64,000 bases of DNA from Caulobacter endophyticus (GTDB taxonomy: Bacteria; Pseudomonadota; Alphaproteobacteria; Caulobacterales; Caulobacteraceae): assembly GCF_003116815.1 (NCBI RefSeq), contig NZ_QDKQ01000028.1:1-64000 (forward strand), in the 5' to 3' direction. Shown here piece by piece: positions 33,019 to 41,746 of the stretch. The notes below the pieces were generated by a model. The model did no database searches and had not been told where the DNA came from. It worked only from the letters and a program-made list of their open reading frames with translations. The translations under genes and the position numbers were made by a program. Position 1 is the first letter of the stretch, and the number at the start of each line of letters is the position of its first letter.

Positions 33019-33531
33019 ATGACCGATCCGAACGCGTCCACGGCCCCCTGGCGGGCAGGAGTCATCCAGGACTTCGCCCGCTCGGAATTGTTCGACCGCA
33101 CCTTCGACGAGGGCATGCTGCTGGTCGAGGAGACCGCGGCCTATCTCGACGGGGCCGGCCGACACGACAGCAAGATCCTCTCGCGCAACGCCGCCCTGGC
33201 CTATGCGAGCGAGAGCATGCGCCTGACCACGCGCCTGATGCAGGTGGCCTCGTGGCTTCTGGTGCAGCGGGCGGTGAAGGAAGGCGAGATGGCCCCCGAG
33301 GCCGCCTGCGCCGAGAACTACCGCCTGGCCCTGGAGGCCGGCGAACAGCAGGCCGCCGTCGAGGACCTGCCCTTTGGCCTCGTCAGCCTGCTGCAGCGTT
33401 CCGAGCGCCTGTACGAGCGCGTCCGTCACCTGGACCAGCGCATGTATGTCGAGGCCGCCGCCGTCGACGAGGCCCCGCGCCCCGTCCAGGCCCAGTTCGA
33501 CCGCCTGACCGCCGCCTTCGGCGCGGCCTGA
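33019..33531 (+). CDS. rcdA: RcdA, adaptor for CtrA degradation (DUF1465)
   Basis: 170 residues. RcdA tethers substrates to the ClpXP/CpdR complex at the pole and so helps destroy CtrA. The body is a helical bundle (EETAAYLDGAGRHDSKILSRNAALAYASESMRLTTRLMQVASWLLVQRA) and a disordered acidic/Ala-rich tail, as in the Caulobacter protein. Synteny with trcR and a DUF1192 gene agrees. The sigma-54 promoter upstream implies flagellar-type timing. Confidence 0.9.
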   Translation: MTDPNASTAPWRAGVIQDFARSELFDRTFDEGMLLVEETAAYLDGAGRHDSKILSRNAALAYASESMRLTTRLMQVASWLLVQRAVKEGEMAPEAACAENYRLALEAGEQQAAVEDLPFGLVSLLQRSERLYERVRHLDQRMYVEAAAVDEAPRPVQAQFDRLTAAFGAA

Positions 33532-33572
33532 CACCGGTTCAACCGCGTTCAAAAGCGGGGTAGGAGAGGCGC

Positions 33573-34394
33573 GTGACCCAAGCGCCTTCTTCCGATTCAC
33601 GATTTCTGGGCCGCGTGCTCGTCCTGGCCGGATCCGATTCCGGCGGCGGCGCCGGCATCCAGGCCGATATCAAGACCATCACCGCCCTGGGCGGCTACGC
33701 GGCCACGGCGATCACCGCCGTCACCGTGCAGAACACCCTGGGCGTCACCGGCGTCCACCCGATCCCGCTGGAGGTGATCGAGGCCCAGGCCCGCGCCGTG
33801 CTCGACGACATCGGCGCCGACGCCTTCAAGACCGGCATGCTGGGCGACGTGGGCGTGGTCGAGACCGTGGCCCGCGTGCTGGCCAGCGCTCCGCAGGTTC
33901 CAGCCGTCGTGGATCCGGTGATGATCGCCAAGGGCGGCGCAGCCCTGCTGGCCGATCGGGCGATCGATGCGGTCAAGTCGCTGATGATCCCGCGCGCGGC
34001 CCTGCTGACCCCCAACGCCCCCGAGGCCAGCGCCCTGACCGGCCTTGCGGTCGAGACGATCGACGACCAGCGCCGCGCCGGCGAGGCCCTGCTGGAGCTG
34101 GGCGCTCACGCCGTCCTGATGAAGGGCGGCCACGTGGCGGGCGAGCGGGTCGTGGACCTCCTGATCACCCGCCAGGGCGAGACCAGCTTCGAGGGCGAGC
34201 GGATCGTCACCCGCCACACCCATGGCACCGGCTGCACCCTGGCCTCGGCGATCGCCGCCGGCCTGTCGCAAGGCCTGCCGCTGACGGACGCCGTCGCCCG
34301 CGCCTGGAACTACGTCCACGAGGCCATGCTGCGCGCGCCGGGCCTCGGGCGGGGTCAGGGGCCGCTCGATCACGCCTGGCCGGTGCGCGGATGA
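33573..34394 (+). CDS. thiD: Hydroxymethylpyrimidine/phosphomethylpyrimidine kinase
   Basis: 273 residues from a GTG start at 33573. Phosphorylates HMP and HMP-P in thiamine synthesis. The ribokinase-like motifs are LVLAGSDSGGGAGIQADIKTI near the N-terminus, DPVMIAKGGAALL in the middle and the anion-hole HTHGTGCTLASAIAAGLSQG near the C-terminus. The final ATGA overlaps the next gene. No other thiamine gene is in view. Confidence 0.95.
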   Translation: MTQAPSSDSRFLGRVLVLAGSDSGGGAGIQADIKTITALGGYAATAITAVTVQNTLGVTGVHPIPLEVIEAQARAVLDDIGADAFKTGMLGDVGVVETVARVLASAPQVPAVVDPVMIAKGGAALLADRAIDAVKSLMIPRAALLTPNAPEASALTGLAVETIDDQRRAGEALLELGAHAVLMKGGHVAGERVVDLLITRQGETSFEGERIVTRHTHGTGCTLASAIAAGLSQGLPLTDAVARAWNYVHEAMLRAPGLGRGQGPLDHAWPVRG

Positions 34395-34972
34395 GCGAGC
34401 TCCAAACCCGCCTGATCGAGATCGTCCGCGCCACGCCGACGACCATGCAGGTGTTGCGCACCGTCCGCGATCTTGATCTGCCCGACTGGATGATCTTCTC
34501 CGGCGCGGTCTACCAGCCGGTGTTCAACCACCTGACGGGCCGTCCGCTGGACTATGGCATCAAGGACTACGACGTCGCCTATCACGACGACAGCGACACC
34601 TCCTACGAGGCCGAGGACGTGGTCATCCAGCGCGTGGCCGCCGCCTTCGAGCCGCCGCTGCGCGAGCTGGTGGAGGTGCGCAACCAGGCGCGGGTGCACC
34701 TGTGGTTCGAGAAGAAGTTCGGCGCCGACGAGCCCTATCCGGCCCTGCGCTCCAGCGCCGAGGCCTTGGAGCGGTTCGTGGCCACCGCCTTCTGCGTCGG
34801 CGTGCGGCTGGAGGCCGACGAGACCTTGCGCGTCTGGGCGCCGTTCGGCCTGGAAGACCTGTTCGCCATGCGCCTGCGGCCCAATCCGCTGCGGGTGAAG
34901 GGGGCGGGCGGCTGGGCGCGCACCACCGGTTCGGCCAAGGCCCGCTGGCCGGAGATCAGCGTCGAGGGCTGA
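34391..34972 (+). CDS. Nucleotidyltransferase-like protein (NTP_transf_6)
   Basis: 193 residues of the DUF925/nucleotidyltransferase family. WMIFSGAVYQPVFNHLTGRPLDYGIKDYDVAYHDD contains the GxxY/GIKDYDVxYHD pattern, with paired acidic residues that could bind metal. Substrate unknown. Its ATG overlaps the thiD stop by four bases, so it is translationally coupled. Confidence 0.85.
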   Translation: MSELQTRLIEIVRATPTTMQVLRTVRDLDLPDWMIFSGAVYQPVFNHLTGRPLDYGIKDYDVAYHDDSDTSYEAEDVVIQRVAAAFEPPLRELVEVRNQARVHLWFEKKFGADEPYPALRSSAEALERFVATAFCVGVRLEADETLRVWAPFGLEDLFAMRLRPNPLRVKGAGGWARTTGSAKARWPEISVEG

Positions 34973-35010
34973 GCGCTCTGGACGACCGGGGCGCAGCGCT
35001 CTACGGAAAT

Positions 35011-35024
35011 TGATAGCGCTATCA
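35011..35024. promoter_or_regulatory. LacI-type operator before the GH43 gene
   Basis: TGATAGCGCTATCA is a perfect 14-bp palindrome of the LacI class, 18 bases upstream of the GH43 start. It probably overlaps the transcription start, as a repressor site would. The same class occurs at 13710 and 14924, suggesting a shared sugar-responsive LacI regulator. Confidence 0.8.
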
Positions 35025-35042
35025 TTTTCGTGAGCGACCCCC

Positions 35043-36671
35043 ATGGCCCTGCCGCGCCGCACTCTGTTCAAAGGCCTCCTGGCGGGCGCCGCCGCCGCGC
35101 CGGCCCCGGCCGCGCAAGCCGCAGAGGCCAAGCCGGCCGACAAGGTCGCCCCGACCTGGGGCAAGGGTCCCGACGGTCGCCGCGTCGCCGACCGGGGCGA
35201 CGGCACGTACCTGAACCCCATCATCTCGGGCGACCACCCGGACCCGACGATCCTCAAGGACGGCGAGGTCTACTACATGACCTTCTCGTCGTTCCTGGCC
35301 TATCCGGGCCTGGTGATCTGGAAGTCGACGGACCTCGTGAACTGGACCCCGGTCGGCCCGGCGCTGAAGAAGCCGCTCGGCACGATCTGGGCGGTGGATC
35401 TGGTCAGGCACGAGGGCCGCTACTTCATCTACATCCCGGCCGATCCGACGGGGAAGGGCTGGTCGATCTTCGCCATCTGGGCCGACAGCATCGAGGGGCC
35501 GTGGAGCGACCCGGTCGACCTGAAGATCAGCGGCTGCATCGATCCGGGCCACGTGGTCGGCGAGGACGGCAGGCGCTATCTTTTCGTCAACGGCGTGCGC
35601 AAGATCCGCCTCGCCGACGACGGCCTGGCCACCGACGGCCAACTGGAAAAGGCCTACGACCCCTGGCGCTATCCCGACGACTGGATCGTCGAGAACTTCG
35701 CGCCCGAAGGTCCCAAGCTCCTGCGCCACAACGGCTGGTTCTACCTGATCACCGCCGTCGGCGGCACGGCCGGGCCGGTCACCGGCCACATGGTCATCGC
35801 CGCCCGCTCGCGCTCGGTGCACGGCCCCTGGGAGCACTGCCCGCACAACCCGCTGGTGCGCACGCGCAGCAAGGACGAGCCCTGGTGGTCGCGCGGCCAC
35901 GCCAGCCTGGTCGAAGGCCCGGCCGGCGACTGGTGGATGGTCTATCACGGCTACGAGAACGGTTACTGGACGCTGGGCCGCCAGACCCTGCTGGAGCCCA
36001 TCGAATGGACCGCCGACGGCTGGTTCAAGCCCCTGGGCGGCGATCTCTCCAAGCCCATCCGCAAGCCGCGCGGCGGCAAGGCAGGACCCTCGGGCCTGTC
36101 GCTGTCGGACGACTTCTCGGCCGACCGCATGGGCGTGCAGTGGGCCTTCCACGAGCCGAAGCCCGACGAGGCCGCCCGCGCGACCTACGGCGGCAAGGCC
36201 CTAACCCTGAAGGGCAGGGGGACCTCGCCGATCGACAGCTCGCCCCTGACCTGCATCGTCGGCGACCGGGCCTACGAGGCCGAGATATCGCTGGACCTGA
36301 CGGGGGAGGCCGAGGCCGGAATCCTGCTGTTCTACAATCACAAGGCCTTCGCCGGCCTGGGCTTCACGCCGAACGCGCTGAAGACCTTCCAGTATTCCGA
36401 GGAGCTGGCCTGGGCGCGGGTCCCGCACGAGGCCCGCAGCCTGCGCCTGAAAATCCGCAACGATGAGCACGTCGTCACCTACTGGTATTCCCATGACGAC
36501 GGCGCGACCTGGACCCGGCACGGCACGCGGATGGAGGTGTCGGGCATGCATCACAATGTGTTCGGCGGCTTCATCAGCCTGAAGCTGGGAATCTATGCGG
36601 CCGGAAGCGGCCAGGTGCGGCTGCGGAACTTCGTCTACCGCGCCGGCCTGCCCAAGGTCGTCGAGAGCTAG
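35043..36671 (+). CDS. Secreted GH43-family glycosidase
   Basis: 542 residues. Likely beta-xylosidase or alpha-arabinofuranosidase; family members act on xylan and arabinan. A signal sequence (LPRRTLFKGLLAGAAAAP, Tat-like) precedes the five-bladed propeller (about 50-330) with the catalytic-base Asp in ISGDHPDPTIL, Asp near DPGHVVGEDGRR and WWSRGHASLVE. The C-terminal half (about 360-542) is a beta-sandwich typical of GH43 C2 domains. No good ribosome binding site is seen before the ATG. Confidence 0.9.
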   Translation: MALPRRTLFKGLLAGAAAAPAPAAQAAEAKPADKVAPTWGKGPDGRRVADRGDGTYLNPIISGDHPDPTILKDGEVYYMTFSSFLAYPGLVIWKSTDLVNWTPVGPALKKPLGTIWAVDLVRHEGRYFIYIPADPTGKGWSIFAIWADSIEGPWSDPVDLKISGCIDPGHVVGEDGRRYLFVNGVRKIRLADDGLATDGQLEKAYDPWRYPDDWIVENFAPEGPKLLRHNGWFYLITAVGGTAGPVTGHMVIAARSRSVHGPWEHCPHNPLVRTRSKDEPWWSRGHASLVEGPAGDWWMVYHGYENGYWTLGRQTLLEPIEWTADGWFKPLGGDLSKPIRKPRGGKAGPSGLSLSDDFSADRMGVQWAFHEPKPDEAARATYGGKALTLKGRGTSPIDSSPLTCIVGDRAYEAEISLDLTGEAEAGILLFYNHKAFAGLGFTPNALKTFQYSEELAWARVPHEARSLRLKIRNDEHVVTYWYSHDDGATWTRHGTRMEVSGMHHNVFGGFISLKLGIYAAGSGQVRLRNFVYRAGLPKVVES

Positions 36672-36685
36672 GCCAGATCGGGCGC

Positions 36686-36716
36686 GGAGTATTGTCACTG
36701 TGGCAATACTCCTTTT
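36686..36716 (+). terminator. Hairpin after the GH43 gene, with TTTT
   Basis: GGAGTATTG (36686-36694) pairs with CAATACTCC (36704-36712), followed by TTTT. The core GTATTGTCAC/GTGGCAATAC is a near-perfect palindrome, so it could also be an operator for the gene at 36772. Confidence 0.7.
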
Positions 36717-36771
36717 GCTTCATGGATCATTGCCCGTTACCGCTTGGGTCTCGCCCTGACAGGAGGCCCTG

Positions 36772-37389
36772 GTGCGGATCGCGGTTCTGACGTTCGACGG
36801 CTTCAACGAGCTGGACTCGTTCATCGCCTCGGCGATCCTGGGTCGCATGAAGGCGCAAGGCTGGACGGCCCATATCGCCGCGCCGACACCGGAAGTCACC
36901 TCGCTGAACGGCGTCACCATCCAGCGCCAGCAGCCGCTCGAATTCGTCGCCGAGGCCGACGCCGTGCTGATCGGCAGCGGCTCCAAGACGCGCGAGATCG
37001 CCGCCGACGCGGGCCTGCTGTCGCGCATCGCGCTGGACCCGGCGCGCCAGCTGATCGGCGCGCAATGCTCGGGCGCGCTGCTGCTGGCCAGGCTCGGCCT
37101 GATCGGCGACCTGCCGGCCTGCACCGACCTGACGACCAAGCCGTGGGTGATCGAGGCCGGCGTGAAGGTGCTGGACGCGCCGTTCGTCGCCCACGGCAAT
37201 GTCGCCACCGCCGGCGGTTGCCTGGCCTCGCAGTATCTGGCCGCCTGGACGATCGCCCGGCTGGCCGGCCTGGAGCAGGCGCAGGCCGCCATCCACTACG
37301 TCGCGCCGGTGGGGGAGAAGGACGTCTACGTCGCCCGCGCCCTGGCGGCGATCACCCCCTACCTGCCGGCGTTCAACGTCGCGGCCTGA
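36772..37389 (+). CDS. DJ-1/PfpI family protein
   Basis: 205 residues from a GTG at 36772 with AGGAGG six bases upstream. The class-I glutamine-amidotransferase-like fold shows the nucleophile Cys in [15 protein letters not shown] near residue 104 and a Glu or Asp near the start ([14 protein letters not shown]). It is closest to the AraC-partner or isonitrile hydratase-like branch; the reaction is uncertain. It precedes phzF by 17 bases. Confidence 0.85.
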   Translation: MRIAVLTFDGFNELDSFIASAILGRMKAQGWTAHIAAPTPEVTSLNGVTIQRQQPLEFVAEADAVLIGSGSKTREIAADAGLLSRIALDPARQLIGAQCSGALLLARLGLIGDLPACTDLTTKPWVIEAGVKVLDAPFVAHGNVATAGGCLASQYLAAWTIARLAGLEQAQAAIHYVAPVGEKDVYVARALAAITPYLPAFNVAA

Positions 37390-37406
37390 GTTCGAGGAGC
37401 CCTTCC

Positions 37407-38228
37407 ATGCGCCAATGGACCATCGACGCGTTTGCGTCCGCGCCCTTCATGGGCAACCCCGCCTGCGTGGTCGAACCGTTCGACCGGTGGCCGTCCGACG
37501 CCTGGATGCAGGCCCTGGCGGCCGAGAACAACCAGGCCGAGACGGCCTTCCTGCTGAAGACCGCCGATCCCGCCCGCTACGGCCTGCGCTGGTTCACCCC
37601 CGCGATCGAGGCGCCGTTGTGCGGCCACGCCACCCTGGCGGCCGCCCACGCCCTGTTCGTCGAGCTGGGCGTCGAGGTCGAGGAACTGGCCTTCGACACC
37701 CTTTCGGGCGAGCTGCGGGTCAGGCGCGACGGCGAGCGGCTGGAAATGGATTTCCCCGCCGATCCGCCGCGCCGGGTCGAGACGCCGGCGGGGCTGGCCG
37801 AGGCGCTGGGCGCCGAGGTGGTCGAGACCTGGGCCGGGGCCTATCTGATCGCGGTGCTGGCGGACGAGACGACAGTGCGCGGGCTGAAGCCCGACTTCGG
37901 CGCCCTGAACCGCCTGGACGGCGGCGCGAGCGCGGGGCCGGGTCAGGTGATCGCCGTGTCCACGGCCGATCCGGGAGCGGCCTATGCCGTGGTCAGCCGG
38001 TTCTTCGCCCCGGCCTTCGGCATTCCCGAGGACCCGACCACGGGCTCGGCCCACTGCCTGCTGATGCCGCTGTACGGCGACAAGCTGGGCAAGACGTCTC
38101 TGGAGTTCCACCAGGCCTATCCCGGCCGGGGCGGGGACCTGTCATGCGAAAACCGCGGCGCGCGCGTGATCCTGCGCGGCCGCGGCCTTACGGTGGTGGA
38201 GAGCCGGCTCCGGGTGGAGCCGGCCTGA
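37407..38228 (+). CDS. PhzF-family isomerase-like protein
   Basis: 273 residues. The fold is of the diaminopimelate epimerase type. [14 protein letters not shown] and the catalytic Glu of NQAETAFLL (near residue 45), the [12 protein letters not shown] loop and the late [16 protein letters not shown] are typical. The exact substrate is unknown outside phenazine producers. It is in a two-gene operon with the DJ-1 protein. Confidence 0.87.
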   Translation: MRQWTIDAFASAPFMGNPACVVEPFDRWPSDAWMQALAAENNQAETAFLLKTADPARYGLRWFTPAIEAPLCGHATLAAAHALFVELGVEVEELAFDTLSGELRVRRDGERLEMDFPADPPRRVETPAGLAEALGAEVVETWAGAYLIAVLADETTVRGLKPDFGALNRLDGGASAGPGQVIAVSTADPGAAYAVVSRFFAPAFGIPEDPTTGSAHCLLMPLYGDKLGKTSLEFHQAYPGRGGDLSCENRGARVILRGRGLTVVESRLRVEPA

Positions 38229-38237
38229 TCGTCGCCG

Positions 38238-38585
38238 TTACCAGCGGTTGGGGCCGCCGCGACCGTAGCCGTGGCCGTAGTCGCGGTCGTTACGCTCGTA
38301 GCGGATCTGGGCGCCGATGCGGTCCAGGCGACGGTCGAGGTCGGCGCGTTCCCAGCCGTTCAGGCCGCCGGCGCGGTAGCGGTATTCGAGACGGGCCACT
38401 TCGCGCAGTTCGCCCTGCAGGCGGCGGGCTTCGTGGCGGGTCAGGTCGCCGGTGCGCACGCCGCGGTCGATCCGCTGTTCGAGCTGCGCCTGGCGCTGGT
38501 TGACGGGCTGGGCCATGGCCGCGGCGGGGACGGTGGCGGCCGCCAGGGCCGAGACCGCAACGATCGGCAGAATGATCTTCTTCAT
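38238..38585 (-). CDS. Small secreted protein, Arg-rich
   Basis: 115 residues. MKKIILPIVAVSALAAATVPAAAMA is a signal peptide cut near residue 25. The mature part, from VNQRQAQLEQRIDRGVR, is Arg-rich and helical and ends in DYGHGYGRGGPNRW. This is a common small periplasmic protein type of unknown function. ATG at 38585 with AAGGAAC upstream. It faces phzF. Confidence 0.75.
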   Translation of the reverse strand: MKKIILPIVAVSALAAATVPAAAMAQPVNQRQAQLEQRIDRGVRTGDLTRHEARRLQGELREVARLEYRYRAGGLNGWERADLDRRLDRIGAQIRYERNDRDYGHGYGRGGPNRW

Positions 38586-38718
38586 CGGTTCGGTTCCTTT
38601 CAACTGGTCCGCCGTCGATGTCGGCGGCGTTGATGAGAAGAAACCACGTCCCGCCTGAAGCGGTTCTGAGCCCGTCGTTATGTTGGGTTCATCTACCTGA
38701 AGTCGCCGTAATGGCCGA

Positions 38719-40605
38719 TCAGGCCGCCTCGGCCGCGCCGAGGCGGGCGGCCGAGGCCACCGCGTCCTCGATGGCGGCGTAGAGCTTGGTGACCTCGATC
38801 GGCTTGGCCACGTGGCCGTCCATGCCGGCCGCCAGATAGCCCTCGACCTGATGGACGAGGGCGTTGGCGGTGACCGCCACGATCGGCGTGCGCGGGCGGC
38901 CCTCGGCCTTTTCCAGCGAGCGGATGGTGCGGGCGGCCTCGACGCCGTCCATCACCGGCATGTGGATGTCCATCAGGATCACGTCGTGACCGCCGGCGCG
39001 CCAGGCCTCGACGCAGGCGGCCCCGTCGGCGACCAGCGCCACCTCGGCGCCCAGTGGCGCGAGCACGGCGGCGATGACCTTCTGGTTGGTCAGGTTGTCG
39101 TCGGCGGCCAGCACGCGCAGGCGGCGCGGGGCGCTGTCGTCGCCAGCCTCGACGGCGGCCGGCGCGGCGGCGGGAACCTCGCCCTGGCCGCGCGGCATGG
39201 CGACCACGACGGTGAAGGTCGAGCCCTGGCCTTCGCGGCTCTGGACGTGGATGCCCCCGCCCATGACGGCGGCCAGCTCGCGGCAGATCGACAGGCCCAG
39301 GCCCGAGCCGCCGAAGCGGCGGGTGGTCGAGCTGTCGGCCTGGACGAACTTGTCGAACAGGCGCGGCACGGTGTCGGCGGCGATGCCGATGCCGGTGTCG
39401 GTGACGTCGATGCGCAGGCCAGACCCGTCCTCGGCCGAGGCGAAACGGACCGAGACCGCGCCTTCCAGCGTGAACTTCAGGGCGTTGGAGACCAAGTTGT
39501 TGAGAATCTGGCGCAGGCGGTCGACGTCGCCGCGCCAGCTGCCCAGGGCCTCGGGGGCGACCATGACGCCGAAGTCCAGGCCCTTTTCGCGGGCCTGGCC
39601 GACGAAGGTCTCGCGCAGCGAGCCGGCCAGGTTGGATAGGTCGAAGTCGCGCTCGACCAGCTCCAGGCGCCCGGCCTCGATCTTCGACAGGTCGAGCACG
39701 TCGTTGAGCACGGCCAGCAGCAGGCCGCCGGACTCGCGGATCACCGACAGGCGCTCGCGCTGGCGGGCCGACAGATCGTCCATGGCCATGACCTCGGTCA
39801 TGGCCAGCACGCCGTTCAGGGGCGTGCGGATCTCGTGACTCATATTGGCCAGGAAGTGCGACTTCAGCACGTTGGCGGCGTTGGCGTCGTCGCGGGCCTT
39901 GACCAGCTCGCCCATGGCCGAGCGCAGGTCGTGGTCGTTGGCCTCGAGGCGCGAGACCAGGTGGTTGAAGCTGTCGGTCAGGCTGTGGAAGACGTCGTCG
40001 TCGCTGGCCTGCTGGACGGGGCTGTAGCGACCGCCCTGGGCCATGTCGTGCATGGCGTCCGACAGCCGCTGCATCGGCCGCGTCATCCGCCGGGCCAGGC
40101 TGTTGGCCAGCAGGATCGCCAGGCCCGCGGCGCCGAAGAACAGCGCGCCGGTCAGGGCCAGGTCGCGGGCGAGGATCTCGACCAGGCTCGGCTGGCGAGC
40201 CACCAGGGCCAGCTCGCCGACCTTGCGGCCCTGCAGCACGACCGGGCGGGTCAGGGTTTCGACATTGGCCTCGTTGTCGACGCCGATGCGCGCGACGGTC
40301 TGGCCGGAAAGATCGGTAAGGCGCGCGCCGGCCACGTGCGGGGCGCGGATGACGGCGTCCAGCGCGCGGCTGGCGCCGACGGAATTGTGGTCGGCCAGGG
40401 CGGGGGCCGCGCCGGCGGCGACCATCTCGGCGAGGACGCGGTGGTTCTCGCGGGCTTCCTGGCGGGCGACGCTCCATTGCTGGAGCATGAAGCACAGGCA
40501 TGCGGCGGTGAGGGCGGCGACCGTGGTGCCCAGCGCCACGCCGGCGATTCGCGCCTGCAAGGGCGCGTGGGCGGCGGCTTCGGAATTACGGCGCGTGTCG
40601 TCCAT
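38719..40605 (-). CDS. Hybrid sensor histidine kinase
   Basis: 628 residues. One N-terminal and one internal membrane helix (about 17-42 and 150-170) flank a small periplasmic sensor domain; a HAMP domain (about 175-230) follows. HisKA has the phospho-His in FLANMSHEIRTPLNG (near 265), the ATPase region shows NLVSNALKFT, DTGIGIA and FGGSGLGLSICRELA, and a C-terminal receiver domain has Asp in VILMDIHMPVMDG and Lys in HVAKPIE. The partner regulator is not adjacent. ATG at 40605 has GGAAGG upstream. Confidence 0.93.
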   Translation of the reverse strand: MDDTRRNSEAAAHAPLQARIAGVALGTTVAALTAACLCFMLQQWSVARQEARENHRVLAEMVAAGAAPALADHNSVGASRALDAVIRAPHVAGARLTDLSGQTVARIGVDNEANVETLTRPVVLQGRKVGELALVARQPSLVEILARDLALTGALFFGAAGLAILLANSLARRMTRPMQRLSDAMHDMAQGGRYSPVQQASDDDVFHSLTDSFNHLVSRLEANDHDLRSAMGELVKARDDANAANVLKSHFLANMSHEIRTPLNGVLAMTEVMAMDDLSARQRERLSVIRESGGLLLAVLNDVLDLSKIEAGRLELVERDFDLSNLAGSLRETFVGQAREKGLDFGVMVAPEALGSWRGDVDRLRQILNNLVSNALKFTLEGAVSVRFASAEDGSGLRIDVTDTGIGIAADTVPRLFDKFVQADSSTTRRFGGSGLGLSICRELAAVMGGGIHVQSREGQGSTFTVVVAMPRGQGEVPAAAPAAVEAGDDSAPRRLRVLAADDNLTNQKVIAAVLAPLGAEVALVADGAACVEAWRAGGHDVILMDIHMPVMDGVEAARTIRSLEKAEGRPRTPIVAVTANALVHQVEGYLAAGMDGHVAKPIEVTKLYAAIEDAVASAARLGAAEAA

Positions 40606-40722
40606 GGGCCTTCCGCAGGTCAAACATGGCCATTTTGCCGCAAGGTTCCTAACGACTCGCTTCCAGTCCCAGGTGCAGTCGCGACAAAACAACGCTAGGG
40701 CGCATTTTCGATTGCGGCCGCG

Positions 40723-40738
40723 TTAATGATTCGTTTAC
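40723..40738 (+). promoter_or_regulatory. CtrA-box-like site
   Basis: TTAATGATTCGTTTAC matches TTAA-N7-TTAAC with one mismatch. It lies 32-47 bases upstream of the gene start at 40770, in the position of a -35-overlapping CtrA activator site. It is the best CtrA match in the window. Confidence 0.65.
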
Positions 40739-40769
40739 CTAATCACTCGGTTCTCTGGAGGAGTCGGGT

Positions 40770-41114
40770 GTGGAAAAAGTTTTCGTAGCTCAACGTGTCG
40801 CCAATAAACTGTTCGCGACCGAGAACGCCGTTGATACGGCGATGATGGAAGCCGCCGAGCTGATGGCGGACATGCTGAAGGCCCGTAAGGACCTTGGCCT
40901 GTCTGCGGTCGTCGGCGACAAGGCCAGCGCCAAGCTGGTCGAGGCCCTGGCCGCGCTGGGAGAAGCCCGCAGCGCCATGGTCGACATGCATGGTCAGCTG
41001 AACGAAGTGAAGCTGCGCATGGGCATCCGCACCAAGCTGGCGGGTGTAGAAGACAAGTCGGGCGATCTGGGCGGCCAGACCGGCCATGCGGAAGGTCTTC
41101 GCACCGTCGCCTGA
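40770..41114 (+). CDS. CtrA-box gene, small hypothetical protein
   Basis: 114 residues, GTG start with GGAGGAG upstream. The sequence is a helical Ala/Met-rich coiled coil (VANKLFATENAVDTAMMEAAELMADMLKARKDLG and VEALAALGEARSAMVDMHGQL) with no known enzyme motif. The CtrA-type box and an N-terminus without signal peptide suggest a cell-cycle or motility-related cytoplasmic protein. A terminator follows. Confidence 0.72.
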   Translation: MEKVFVAQRVANKLFATENAVDTAMMEAAELMADMLKARKDLGLSAVVGDKASAKLVEALAALGEARSAMVDMHGQLNEVKLRMGIRTKLAGVEDKSGDLGGQTGHAEGLRTVA

Positions 41115-41142
41115 CGGCAAAGTTGCAAGACTTTAACTTAGC

Positions 41143-41171
41143 AGGGCCCCTAATTTGCGTTAGGGGCCTTT
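41143..41171 (+). terminator. Terminator after the CtrA-box gene
   Basis: AGGGCCCCTAA (41143-41153) pairs with TTAGGGGCCT (41160-41169), followed by TT. It ends just before the ATG at 41175. Confidence 0.75.
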
Positions 41172-41174
41172 CGC

Positions 41175-41600
41175 ATGCTTGCTAGCGCCATCTCCGCCGC
41201 GATCTGGATTGCGATCGTCTCGCTGGTGGCCTTCGCATGGCTGAAGGGAAGCCGTCCCGAACGCATGGGGTCGCTGGCCGTGCTGCTGGGCGCCCTGGCC
41301 GTGATGATCACCCACAAGCTGTTGCCGGAAGGCGCGCAGGCCTTCGTGCTGCTGGTCATCGACGCGGCCCTGGCGGCGGCCTTCCTGCTGCTGGCGATGC
41401 GCTTCGTCAGTCCGTGGCTTGGCGTGGCGATGCTGCTGCAGGCCGTGCAGTTCAGCCTGCACGCCTACTATCTCGTGGTCGAGAAGCCGCACGACTACCT
41501 CTACAGGAGCGTCAACAACATCAACACGATCGGCGTGCTGGTGGCGGTTCTGGTCGGAACGGTCCTGGCCTGGCGGCGAAACGTCAGAGCGGCAAAATAA
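41175..41600 (+). CDS. Four-helix membrane protein
   Basis: 141 residues with four hydrophobic helices (about 2-22, 33-50, 54-75 and 118-135) and almost no motifs. The short loops (WLKGSRPERMG, VEKPHDYLYRSVNNINT) suggest an integral inner-membrane protein. No family or function is recognised. It sits alone between two regulated genes. Confidence 0.75.
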   Translation: MLASAISAAIWIAIVSLVAFAWLKGSRPERMGSLAVLLGALAVMITHKLLPEGAQAFVLLVIDAALAAAFLLLAMRFVSPWLGVAMLLQAVQFSLHAYYLVVEKPHDYLYRSVNNINTIGVLVAVLVGTVLAWRRNVRAAK

Positions 41601-41664
41601 TTCCTTCGCCAGACAATCAGTCGCGGCGCGTGGAATAAAATTTCAAAAAATCGATCTTGCCTTC

Positions 41665-41738
41665 CCGGCGAAAACGCGGTTTCTCGCCGGCGGGCCACGC
41701 CCCCCCAACGGGGCGCAGTCCATCTGTAAGGATGGGAG
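41665..41738 (+). promoter_or_regulatory. serC leader RNA
   Basis: Three hairpins precede serC: CCGGCGA/TCGCCGG (41665-41690), CGCCCC/GGGGCG (41698-41715) and CCATC-TGTAAG-GATGG (41720-41735). The last overlaps the ribosome binding site GGGAG (41734-41738), as described for the alphaproteobacterial serC leader motif. It could control SerC translation by a metabolite or protein; the ligand is unknown. Confidence 0.7.
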
Positions 41739-41746
41739 ACATCGCT

